64,000 bases of DNA, taken from assembly GCA_946894095.1 (NCBI GenBank), contig OX335641.1, forward strand, positions 14,030,501-14,094,500. The letters run 5' to 3'. The stretch is from Incurvaria masculella (Eukaryota; Arthropoda; Insecta; Lepidoptera; Incurvariidae). The notes under the pieces are model-generated. The model was not told the DNA's origin. It did not search any database and saw only the letters and a list, made by a program, of their open reading frames with translations. The translations under genes were made by a program, and so were the position numbers. Below, piece by piece: positions 1 to 9,590 of this stretch (position 1 is its first letter; the number at the start of each line of letters is the position of its first letter).

Positions 1-709
1 TAATAATATTGTTTCCAGATATTTTTAAGTTAACTCACTCCCGAACTCGAACTCACTCTTACCTGAATGGGTCCCCTGAGCACTATTTATTTTTAACATT
101 ATTATTTAACTTGTCTCTGCATATATTTATTTGACAGCCTATTCACAGTACATATTTGCTATAATTTCTCATTTCAAAATGTAATGACAAAGAGTTTAGG
201 GAGGTTTCCTAAGTTAGTTTATTTGTGTTTCATGTTTATTAGAAAATAAAATAGCATGTATATAGAATAGATAAAATCATAGTCAAATAATTGTTAAATT
301 TGGTCACTTACTCATTCAATATAACTTCCATTAAATGAACCGCAGGTGACCTGAATGACCAATGCATTTATGGTTAGAACACCCGATTTCATAAATGTTT
401 TACCAATGTATTTAATGGATACGACATTACCATTATCTCATTATTTTTGAGTTTCAGCGACATCTGCATTTGAAGCATTGTAATCAGATTTTGAAAATAA
501 TCTGAAAAGGTATTGGTGACATGACATTCCTCGGAAGCAGGATTCGAACCTGCAACCTTTGGATTACATGTTCACTGCTCTAACCAACTGACAATTACGT
601 TAGCCAACAAATTTCTCGATTTTATGCATTTTGTTCTACCAATTGCCCTTTTCGTAGGAAATCTTATTTTTACTTAACAATCACCAACTGAAATAAATGT
701 GTGCGTCAG
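1..709. other. Non-coding flank/intron left of the first CycJ exon
   Basis: AT-rich with no exon seen. Bases 1-80 share a repeat (aactcgaactcactcttacc) with 27524-27598. A SINE-like piece occupies 431-605 on the - strand. Confidence 0.6.
431..605 (-). repeat. tRNA-headed SINE-like repeat, second family
   Basis: On the - strand a tRNA-like head reads ttggttagagcagtg and ggttcgaatcc (A- and B-box-like), followed by a body containing ttattttcaaaatctgatt. A related headless piece lies at about 10600-10720. The acceptor stem does not pair and the anticodon stem is poor, so it is not a tRNA gene. Confidence 0.55.
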
Positions 710-881
710 CTGGAGTTCCGGGGTGCGCTGGTGCAACAGCTACGGGTGGCGGCGCGCCGGCTGCGGCTCGGTGGCGCCACGCTGCACGCCGCGGTGCAGC
801 TGCTCGACCTCTTCATGGACCGTCACGAGCTGCGCGCCGACCGCCTCACGCACTCCGCGCTCGCTGCACTCAGCCTCGCTG
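710..881 (+). CDS. CycJ: CycJ exon (first visible), cyclin box N-part
   Basis: The acceptor is gcgtcag and the donor is G|gtacac. It encodes LEFRGALVQQL, then the TLHAAVQLLDLFMDRHE helix, and ends after SLA in phase 1. A stretch resembling a cyclin box begins directly at the exon edge, so at least one upstream coding exon is missing from the window. Confidence 0.75.
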
Positions 882-3800
882 GTACACTTCCTCGCTCTCA
901 TCCAATGTCACATTTCATGACTGGCTTATGGACAGCAACTGAGAAAACGAGAATATTGGAATAGCGTTCAACAACTGTTGTTTAACGCTATCCCAATATT
1001 CTCACTTTAGGTCCACTTGTCAGGTAGAGTGTGTCCCATAAATTCTGCATCTCTCCATTGGGGTAGGACAGATGATAGGACCCCAAATGGGACTACAAGT
1101 ACACATCTATTCATCCATTATTCTGGGCGTCTTCTAGGCCACCGAGACCCATCCCGACTTTGTATATTTGTTCATAACACCCAAATCTCAAGCGCGTAAG
1201 CAGAAAATGTTGATACCTAGATAACTTACACAAATTTTCATATCGTTTATTTTCTCCTTACAGTCTCAGTTTTCCTATCGTGAAATATTGAACTCACAAC
1301 TCCAAGTCTAATCTGCTACACAAATGCCAGCGCCGGACTTGTACTTTTCTTAATTATGGGCCGCTTTGCCAAGCAAAAAAGGGATCTAAAGGGAGCGAGC
1401 ACCCTTGGCCGCAACCTTTTAGTAAGCTCAATGGTGATCACTGCTGATCCTATCTTGTTTCATCTAATTTATTTGAACTATTGTTAGCCAACTACAATCA
1501 ATTTACGTCAACTGATAGATCCGCAGATTCAAGATCAACTCGGTAAAGAAGAAAACTCAAATAAACTTGAACTAAAATACAGTCTGTATTTCATTATGGA
1601 TCTGAATGTTACTGCCAAAACAATTATTTAGTTAACAGTTTAAGCAAAGAGCAAAGACCAAAATAAACAGCAACCCACCGTATAAATGTATTAAAAATTG
1701 AAACTAACTAACAAAGTAGCTAATATCACCTATCAACTATTTTGTATTTTATATCATGGTGTCCCTTTGATTATAGCCAAGAGCGAGGAGAAGATCGGCC
1801 GAACGCCGCGGCTGAGCACGCTGGCACGAGTCAGCGGCATTCCGCTCTCCGCCGGTACTTTCCGACAGCTCGAGTGGATGGTAAGTCACTTACTGCTTCT
1901 GATCGCGCTGTAGCATTCTATAGAATAATGTCATAGTAATAGTATAGATTTAAAAAAAACTCCAATGGTGCAGGAGTTTACTCTCTACCGCTCTGTCAGA
2001 TATTTTTAGTGAGTGCTTTAGTAGTATTCAAAGTTTTGACTTATAAGCAAGCGACGTATGTAGGTGCTGCAGCTATTTAAGGTGAGCCCGTAAGCATCAG
2101 AAAATCATGCTTTCCATACAAACGTAGTTTACTAATCATATGAAAACCACTTCCAATTTACTTGATATTTGGGATCTAATATCAGGTAATAAATATCTGT
2201 GTCTGCATATTTTTCTTTTTTTCGGTCAATGTATCCTAGGTAAAACCACAGAGAAAACAAAATGTGTATGAAGAATTTATGTTTGCTTTCATTTGATTCG
2301 GTTTATGTTTTTAAAAAAAAAAAAAAAGCGTGCAGGCACAGATATTTTGTGCCTAATATTAGATATTAAATATCAATTCTATTGGAACAGTGGTTTTCAA
2401 ATGATTCGTATAAGCCAGTGCATTAAAGAAACAATATAGAAATGGCGGTTTATACTTGTCCAACGAACGTTACGGTCAGCATCATATTGTTAGAAAGTAT
2501 ACATTTATGTTTTAAGATTTTTGTAATATTTCACGATAGATTAAACATAAATACATATCACATTCCTTAGAATAAACGACGTACCTGTTTAGTACGAAAA
2601 AGTATATTTACTTATAATATATTAGTTCAAGAGGTAGGAAAAGGTTTATAAAACTGTGGGTCGTTTAAATGTATTTATTTATGTATTAAAAGGCATTATT
2701 GCATGCCACTAGGTCCAGAAGATTCATCTGAACCAAGTAATTAACTTAAGGTCGGTCTGTAGGTATCACAAAATTTCGCCTCCCATGCAAAGGTAGCTTA
2801 CTAATAGTTTAAAAACCACTGTTCTAACTTACTTGACATTTGGTATCTAATATTAGGCTATAAATATCTGTGTCTGCATGTCTTTGTTTTTTCGGTAAAT
2901 GTATTCTTGGTCAAACCACAGAGAAAACAAAATTTGTATGAAGATTTTATTTTTGCTTTCATTTAGGATTTTTCAAAAAAACAAAAGCGTGCAGACACAG
3001 ATATTTGTTACCTGATATTAGATATTAAATATCAATTTAATTGGAATATCGGTTTCCAAAAATGACTTGAGAAAGCCTCTTTCTAGGTCTATGTGTTTTT
3101 ATATTTTGTTAAAATCTGTATTTTCAGTAAAAAAATTAACATAAATATAGAAAACTTTTTCTAATGCTTCCAATAAATATTTTCCAATCTAAAAGGTATA
3201 CAGTGTAAATTTTACCAGTGGGCCTTCAGGGCTAGATCCGAAACAATAATAAATAGCGAAAAATACTCAAAGGATTACTCCTCTCACGGATTTTGTTAAT
3301 AACTAAAGGAACAAATCCTGTGAAGCAATGTTATACAAAAAAATCGGCCAAGTGCGAGTCGGACTCGCGCACGAAGGGTTCCGTACCATCGTACAATATT
3401 TAACACTTTAATTTTTATATTTAAAAAGAAAAACACACTCTGTGAAAATTTCAGCTGCCTACCTATTACGGTTCATGAGATACAGCCCAGTGACAGACGG
3501 ACGGACGGACGGACAGCGGAAGCTTAGTAATAGGGTTCCGTTGTCACCCTTTGGGTATGGAACCCTAAAAACTAAAGGAAAGTGTTGATTTTTAATTAAC
3601 TGATTAAAATGTTCCAGTATTCATCCATTACCCGTACCCAAAAAATAAAAATACAGACGTAGATTTTGATAAAATATTTTAGAATCCAAAATTTTATAAA
3701 CATAGTTAAACATTAAGAGCTTGTAAACAGTTATCGCCTGTAGTTATATGATAGGATAACGACGCTCTTAAACACAATTTCACGAGCGAAACTCCAAAGA

Positions 3801-6800
3801 ATCTTCCCGCGGTTTTTAGAAGTCATAGTTGTGTTCAGTTCAACCAGTGAAACACTATACCGACCCAACAACGCAACTGAGTACATATCACTGCGCGCTC
3901 TGATTTGATATTTTGATTTGCAGTCGGTACCGCACTGTGTGAGCATAGATAGCGATATAGTAAAAGTGAGATAGCATGCGATTTGCAAGTACAAGCCGCC
4001 ATTTCTATATAGTTTCTTTATTGAACCAGGATATAAACTACGTTTGTATGAGGAGCATAGCTTACGGGCCATTTTTAATTTGGACATTTGGTGGTGGCTC
4101 GACAGATGGCGCAGCACGTGGGCTGGCGGCTGCTGCTGCCGACGGCGGCGACGTTCGCGAGCCTGGCGGCGCACCACGTGGTGCGGGACGAGGAGCTCGC
4201 GTCGCGCAGCCCGCAGCTCGCGCGCCGCCTGCGCCGCGACGGTCGCCGCCAGCTGCGCTCCTACCTCGACCTCACGCTCTCCGGTCAGTAGTGTGGGTGG
4301 GGCCGGGGAACCTAATAGGCTCGACTCAACATCTTGCCAATGGAATCTCTTAACCGAATCCCCAATGATGGATGTTTGTAACACCAAAACCATAAGATAA
4401 CTGATAATACTGATGTATAGAAGGGAAAGTCCTTTATGAATGACTCCGTCCCGGCATTTGGGTACCCACATACTCCACCCATGTCTCTCATTGCCCGCAC
4501 TTGCCTTGGCTTGTTGTTGTTGATAGTGTTGAATGAGTGTGACGTGTGCGATCGCTCCGCAGCATTTGGCTGAAGATGATGAGTGCGGCGGAGGTGGGTA
4601 CTCCCCCCCCATATCTCTCATTACCCACACTTGCCTTTGTGTGTTGTTGTTGTTGATTGTGTTGAGTTAGCTAGTCGTGTCATGTGCGATCACTCTGTAG
4701 ACGTGTTGCTGAAGATGATGAGCGCGGTGGAGGTGGGTACTCCCCCCCATGTCTCTCATCAACCACACTTGCCCGTGTGTTGTTGTTGTTAATCGTGTTG
4801 AGTGAGCGTGTCGTGACATGTACGATCGCTCCGCAGCACGTGGCTGAAGATGATGAGCGCGGCGGAGGTGGTTACTCCCCCCCATTTTTATTGTTGTTGA
4901 TCGTGTCGTAACGTGTGCGTTCGCTCGTCAGACCTGCGACTAAAGTTGATGAGCGCGACGGAGGTAGGTCCTTCCCCAGGTCTCTCATCACCCACACCTG
5001 CCTGTGTGGCGTGTTGCTGTTGTTGATCGTGTCGACTGAGCGTGTCGTGACGTGTGCGTTCGCTCGGCAGACGTGCGGCTGAAGGTGATGAGCGCGGCGG
5101 AGGTGGGGTGCGCTTGCGTGGCGTGCGCGCGCGCCGCGCTCGGGCTCGCCGCGTGGCCGAGCTGCGTGGCCGCCGCCGCCGGCGTGCCGGCCACGCGCGT
5201 CGCGCCCGTCGCGCGCCTCCTGCAGGGGTACGTACATACGTAGGGATATCTCCTGGAATTTCGGCAATAGGGTCATGGGTAATGCCGAAAAAAGCATAGG
5301 CTATAATTACGTTTTCAGAGGGCACACCCAGTCTAAAATCTTGTTTATCTGGTCAGCTGTAAAATGTACTTTAATTTGGTCTCCAATCACAAAAACTGTC
5401 TCCCTTATTATTGATGATTTCTTTTAAGGAACTGGGCATAGATGGCTAATATCACAACCACTGTCATGATATTAGCCTGACATTCCACATTTCCGGAGGA
5501 ATCAGTTACCTTTCCTTTATAGGCACGGCTAAATTGAACTCAATAAAAAACGCAGGAAATGTTTTCGTTGCTTCTTCGACGATCTTTCATCTTATGTGAT
5601 GATATTAACCCGGGCGTGCTTAACCCTACCATCTAGTGTTTAATTTTAGTGTCTACAGTTCTACATGGATTCTGAACCATGGAAAAGCATTTATTCGTGA
5701 TGAATATCACTTATCGAACTCAGAAAGAGCAAGAAAGTGGTGCATAAACAGGGTTGAGCGGCTCGTAGCCTAGTGGCGCGGGGACTGGCCTAGCGTACCA
5801 GACACCTGGGTTCAAAACCGACATGCACCACTGTCTTTCTCTTTCCGAGTTCGATAAGTGCATTTTCATCACGAATGCGAGCTGCTCCATGGTTCAGAAT
5901 CCATGTAAAACTGTAGGTCCCCTTCCCCTACTAGGTGGTAGGGTTTAAGCCCGCCCGGGTTGGTACCATCGCATTGGATGAAAAGATGGTCGAAGCGGCA
6001 ATGAAAAATTGCCGTGTTTTCCATCCAGTTCAATGTAGCCGTGCTCATAAAGGGAAGGTCCTGGCATGGCACCAAATTCCTTCGGGAATGTGGTGTATTG
6101 GGCTAATATCATAACGGTAGTTGTGTGGTATTAGCCATCCATGTCGGGTCGCATAAAAAAAAAATGGGTGGGGATGGAACCCATGAACTCTGGCATAGAA
6201 AGCAAGCTAAAGTCCTAATGGTTTTACAACATCCACATTTTTAGCTCCTTGATTGTGAGTTAAATTTTCGTAATGATGATAAAAAGGCCGAAATGATGCT
6301 TACGAGCACTTGGGAGGTTGATATCTGCAAAGAGGTCCCTTCCTATGATTATATTCAAGAAGCGCTTTCTGAACATTTAAATATAAATAACTTAAGGCTC
6401 TTACCACCCATGCAAAGTTGTTTGTGCACATAACGCAAAAAGTATTGCAGTAAGCTACACTTTACTTTACCTGTACTTTCATTTGTAATTGGTTTTTGGT
6501 AGCGTATTAAAGAATTTTTAATCAATCAAACTTTGTATGGGTCGGAAAACCCTTAAATAATAATAATAAACCGCTCTAGGAACATATCTAGAGGGCTCTG
6601 GCGAGCCTCCGATCATAAGTGGATAGAGAATCGCCTAATCTTGCACGCGCCCGTTTCCAGTATGATGCGAGTGCTGCGGTCGCGCGGGGTGGACGGCGGC
6701 GGCGGCGGCGAGCCCGAGCGGGGTTCGCCGGGCCCGCCGCCCGCCAGCCCTCCCGCCCGCGCGCCCCTTCCCGCCGCCGCCGAGACGAGCGTCGTGCGGC

Positions 6801-7027
6801 GCGACTCGCTGCGCGCGCGCGCCGACCCGCCCGACCCGCACGTCGTGCGTGTGGAGGCGCTCGGCCGGCTCGACGGCGCCGACCACTCGTACCTGCGGCA
6901 GCGGCGGCTCGTCGAGGCGAGCCTCGGGATGCTCGACGTGACGGGCGTCAAGCGGGGCGCGTGCCGCGACCTCCGCGGCCTCGACGCCAAGAGGTACCGG
7001 CTCGACGTGCCGCAGCAATTGCTATGA
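710..7027 (+). CDS. CycJ: Cyclin J (gene span, five exons seen, 5' end outside window)
   Basis: Joined coding exons 710-881, 1777-1880, 4106-4283, 5071-5227 and 6661-7027 give 325 residues and a TGA stop. All junctions are GT/AG and the phases agree (1, 0, 1, 2). The protein opens inside a cyclin box: LLDLFMDRHELRADRL, then SLAAKSEEKIGRTPRL across the first intron (the LAAK-EE stretch is the cyclin J hallmark), then LEWM and GWRLLLPTAATFASL. The second helical repeat is YLDLTLSDVRLKVMSAAEV followed by CACVACARAALGL. Cyclin J is a nuclear cyclin linked to germline and early-embryo cell cycles, known from the family and not shown here. The last exon is Gly/Pro/Ala-rich and poorly conserved, so it is the weakest part. 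The start codon lies left of the window. All exons are GC-rich against AT-rich introns. Confidence 0.78.
882..1776 (+). other. CycJ: CycJ intron
   Basis: AT-rich intron with no ORF or repeat that I recognise, apart from a short dispersed-repeat-like stretch near 1350-1420. Confidence 0.5.
1777..1880 (+). CDS. CycJ: CycJ exon, cyclin box middle
   Basis: The acceptor is ttatag and the donor is gtaagt. Joined to the previous exon it reads SLAAKSEEKIGRTPRLSTLA and ends in LEWM, phase 0. The AAK-EE motif is the best single match to cyclin J. Confidence 0.78.
2077..2405. mobile_element. TTAA foldback MITE, family B, copy 1
   Basis: Begins at a TTAA with ggtgagcccgtaagc. It contains aaatatctgtgtctgcat and, inverted, tgcaggcacagatatttt, so the element is largely palindromic. 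It matches 2746-3070 and 28193-28555. It has no coding capacity. Confidence 0.65.
2746..3070. mobile_element. TTAA foldback MITE, family B, copy 2
   Basis: Starts at cTTAAGGTCGGTCTG and has the same inverted pair (aatatctgtgtctgcatg / cagacacagatatttg) as copy 1. The two copies are about 340 bp apart in direct array. Right boundary is approximate. Confidence 0.6.
3340..3572 (+). repeat. Dispersed lepidopteran repeat with GGAC microsatellite
   Basis: Contains aagtgcgagtcggactcgcg, gggttccgtacc, four ggac units and the tail gggtatggaaccctaaaaa. Partial relatives occur at 51602-51685 (- strand) and 57330-57412. This sequence type is widespread in moth introns. No ORF. Confidence 0.65.
4106..4283 (+). 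CDS. CycJ: CycJ exon, second half of cyclin fold
   Basis: The acceptor is gctcgacag and the donor is G|gtcagt. It encodes HVGWRLLLPTAATFASLAAH and later RSYLDLTLS, matching the W-x-L-x-x-PTA segment of cyclin J proteins. It ends in phase 1. Confidence 0.75.
4440..5070 (+). repeat. Tandem array of the CycJ exon-4 acceptor/5' edge
   Basis: About five diverged units precede the real exon. Each holds a T/G-rich stretch (ttgttgttg), a cgtgtcgtga-like stretch, an AG acceptor and the first ~32 coding bases (gctgaagatgatgagcgcgg and variants), followed by gaggtgggtact. Exon-like starts lie near 4562, 4700, 4837 and 4932, with the true exon at 5071. Spacing is irregular, roughly 95 to 140 bp. The copied coding piece is 32 nt and would end in phase 0, so splicing it in would not keep frame with the true exon. 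Confidence 0.85.
5071..5227 (+). CDS. CycJ: CycJ exon, cyclin fold C-part
   Basis: The acceptor is cgctcggcag and the donor is gg|gtacgt. It encodes DVRLKVMSAAEVGCACVACA and ARLLQG, phase 2 at the end. The first 32 bases are shared with the upstream tandem units. The gaggtgggg within it resembles the donor-like site of those units. Confidence 0.75.
5445..5745 (-). repeat. tRNA-derived SINE (family 1), diverged, reverse
   Basis: Carries the reverse of the SINE body: tggctaatatcac, gattctgaacc and aactcagaaagagcaagaaag. It lies head to head with the next SINE. Confidence 0.65.
5756..6164 (+). repeat. tRNA-derived SINE (family 1), full length
   Basis: The pol III A box is tagcctagtgg (5766-5776) and the B box is ggttcaaaacc (5809-5819), with 32 bp between them. 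The body follows (ccatgtaaaactgtaggtcc, ggtaccatcgcattggatg, ggtcctggcatggcacc), then the tail ggtattagccatccatg and a poly-A run. Highly similar to 11688-12096. Confidence 0.85.
6392..6556. mobile_element. TTAA MITE, family C, short copy
   Basis: TTAA followed by ggctcttaccacccatgcaaa, and at the other end tttgtatgggtcggaaaaccc then TTAA. It shares cacataacgcaaaaagtattgc with 15567-15893. Piggybac-like TTAA target use is inferred. Confidence 0.65.
6661..7027 (+). CDS. CycJ: CycJ last exon, low-complexity tail and stop
   Basis: The acceptor is cccgtttccag. The phase fits the previous exon (gg + t = Gly). It reads MMRVLRSRGVDGGGGGEPER, a Pro/Ala/Arg-rich stretch, then SYLRQRRLVEASLGMLDV and a TGA. 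I do not recognise a domain. Assignment rests on the splice phase, GC content and strand continuity. Confidence 0.6.
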
Positions 7028-7203
7028 CTCTAGTCCATGACGCGGGTCGACGCCGGTGCCCAATGTATAGTAGCATCCTCACCCCATAATCTTTGATGCC
7101 AGGTTTTGTCGCGCGGGTCACTAGTATGCCACACTAACTTCATATTAGCAATATTTATTACTGAACTTTGAGACTTCTGCGGCTCCGTCATCATTAAAAT
7201 CCA

Positions 7204-7209
7204 AATAAA
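7204..7209 (+). terminator. Candidate polyadenylation signal AATAAA for CycJ
   Basis: An AATAAA lies about 177 nt after the CycJ stop in AT-rich sequence. Such hexamers are common in this DNA, so this is only a candidate. Confidence 0.35.
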
Positions 7210-7511
7210 AACAGAAACTTATTTTTCTGTTCAACTCCACTGCTCATAGAGTGATGATAATTTGGCTTTTAATTATTATGGGAAGAATCAGCTATGCGGG
7301 AAGTGGTTGTTACTTCTGAATGTAATTGTTTTTTTATTATTATTTAATTTGTATGAAGAATATAAATGTAGATTAACTCAAAACAATTCATTGGGTAAAG
7401 CACTGGCAAAGTTACGATGAGCGAAGTAGTAAAATATTTGCTACGCTTTTTATTTCTGGGCCGAATAAAACTATTGTCTTGCTCTCTCCTTGCAGTTGTC
7501 TTCTTCTAAAC

Positions 7512-7872
7512 CAGGCGTTTCTTAACCTGGGGTCCATTGACCCCTTGGGGGTGCTCGGCATCATTGCTCAGGGTCCGTGGCATGAGTGCTGAGGGTCCAT
7601 GTTCGATATGATGACAATAAATACTGCGCATAATCGATTAAAAAATTATTATTTTTTGCCCGCCTCACTGCACCTATCCTACATCTCTAAGGTTGAATGG
7701 TAGAGAATGCCTTATGGCATTAATTTCCGCCTTTTTGTACCGTATGGCTGCAAATAAAGAATTTTTTTCATTTCATTTCATTTCATTAAAAAATTGTGAG
7801 TTCGGAAGGGGTCCGTAATCATTTTGAAATCCCGCAAGGGGTCCATGACTACAAAAAGGTTAAGAAACCCTG
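7512..7872. mobile_element. hAT-like non-autonomous element with nested LINE-like tail
   Basis: Inverted ends are caggcgtttcttaacctggg and aaggttaagaaaccctg. Flanks ttctaaac (7504-7511) and atctaaac (7873-7880) form an 8-bp target duplication with one mismatch, as hAT elements make. Inside, about 7670-7790, lies ttgtaccgtatggctgcaaa with a polyadenylation hexamer and ttcatttcatttcattt, resembling a non-LTR 3' tail. No transposase. Confidence 0.7.
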
Positions 7873-9514
7873 ATCTAAACATTACGTTTTCCGAGACCTG
7901 GCATCAAAATATTTCGGTGTCAAATAAAAGCGTAGATTAAATACCATGTACCTTTGTAGAAGTATTATTGCCCAAGAGGTTATAGAAGAGAATCTAGCTA
8001 TAAGCAGGAATGCTACATGTGTGTTAAGTAAGTGTACGATGTACGTCGTAGTCGGTGGTCACACGCTTGACTGATCGGCACCGCTGTACATTTGGTGCCG
8101 TCACCCATGTGGTCTTTCATGAACTCTGCCTTGAGATGCATTCATAGGGGCGTATAATGTAATGGTATTTTTTCTACTATAAATTATAGGCAAATTTGAC
8201 TTATTTAGTGCTGTACATTTTTAGTCATCTGCCTGCAAGGCAAAACCATTTCGTTATCGAGTTTCTCTAAATTAAGATAAAACTGCTCTCTTATTCATAT
8301 AATTAATCCTTCTAAATCCACAGTCGACAATGTTATAATGTACACTTAAAATGTCCTGCTCTACAGCAACAAACAGGACTGTAGTGCAATGGAAGTCGAT
8401 GTTATACCTGCAGTATACAAGTAGTATTGTAGATACTCTTTATTTAAAAATAAAGGACACATTTTTTCCAGAATAAAATATTGCAGTTTTGATTCTGGTT
8501 TTTTTTTAGATCGAGCTGTTTTATCCTTGAATTTCTTTTACATAGCTAATTTATTTTACTTTTTTATGCAGCGACAAATTTAACTTGGCAGACTGGCAAA
8601 CGGTGTCTCAATGTTTGTCTTAACAATTCAGTCAGAATTGTTTTTTTATTTGTCTTAGGATCTCTTAGCTAATATGTTGCCATTTCCCAACTTGGACTTG
8701 TCGCACTATGCCTGCTTAAGGAATATTTATTTTAGAATAATTTTAGTCTCATCACTCACTCATATGTACTCATGCAAATTTCCAGAAAAACAGTAAAAAA
8801 AGGTATGACATTAAACATATTTTGAAACCATTATCGATTGCCTTATGAATAATGTTGGTTTTCGAATATTGGGTTATAAAAAGGGACTAAAGTATTGCAT
8901 TATGCCGCTGCCCGAATGACTGTAGAGAACTGATGATACAGTAGGAAGTAGGTGGCAGCTCACAATATGTTGGTTTCTGTTTGCCACGCGGCTGGGAATG
9001 TGTAACTAAAAAATATGTACTTAGTTTCATTTTAAAGTAAAGGTTTTCACTGACAGCTGGAGATTTATATTAAAGTAATGCTGCGTCCACATTGGTGCAA
9101 TGGATATCCTGTGTCACTGTCGTCATTATATTTGACTTTGTTACAATTTGATTTCCCTGTTTCTTTTGTCAAATATTAAATATTAATGGTTACGTGTAAA
9201 GTTCGTAAACATTATTTGTGGTCAACAATTTTCCGAATGCAAGGATTGTTGCAATCGAGGATGTTATTAAAAAGCAATACCAAAACAATAACCGCTCTGA
9301 CTGGCTCAAACTATGGAATATACAGGATATTGCAACTTCCACTACATAAATTTCGGGAGCGTAATTCTCGTGTTTCCCAAGACAAAAAAGTTTTTTTTTT
9401 CTCTAAAGTGGTTACCGATATATAAATTTTTGAAATGTATTTGTCTGGTGGTATTTGTCGCGATATTGCAACCGTGCATAAGGTAGGTTAAGACCTTCCT
9501 TATGCACGGAACCT

Positions 9515-9590
9515 AGATCCCACGTGGCCTGTCATGCTAATGTCATAACAATAGATGTGATATTAGCCACCCATTTCCAATTACATATAA
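9515..9590 (+). repeat. SINE family 1 tail fragment
   Basis: Contains catgctaatgtcataacaat and gtgatattagccacccat, the diverged end of the SINE family seen at 5756-6164. Confidence 0.5.

Larger units (their letters stand above)
1881..4105 (+). other. CycJ: CycJ intron with MITEs
   Basis: This 2.2 kb intron holds two family-B foldback MITEs (2077-2405, 2746-3070) and a ggacggac-bearing dispersed repeat (3340-3572). It also holds a repeat at 3650-3790 that recurs at 30455-30570. Confidence 0.6.
5228..6660 (+). other. CycJ: CycJ intron with an inverted SINE pair
   Basis: Contains a - strand SINE (5445-5745), a + strand full SINE (5756-6164) and a small TTAA MITE (6392-6556). No additional exon is seen. 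Confidence 0.6.

Noticed and set aside
535..605. tRNA gene on the - strand
   Set aside because: A and B boxes are good, but the acceptor and anticodon stems do not pair and the sequence continues into a repeat body. It is a SINE head.
3731..4630. 299-codon frame on the - strand
   Set aside because: It runs antisense across a CycJ exon and the adjacent tandem repeats, has no domain and is a by-product of GC-rich coding sequence.
6659..7089. 156-codon + frame (MDRESPNLARARFQYD...) as a separate gene
   Set aside because: It starts before the splice acceptor and is in a different frame from the CycJ exon. The amino acid composition is typical of a GC-rich shadow.
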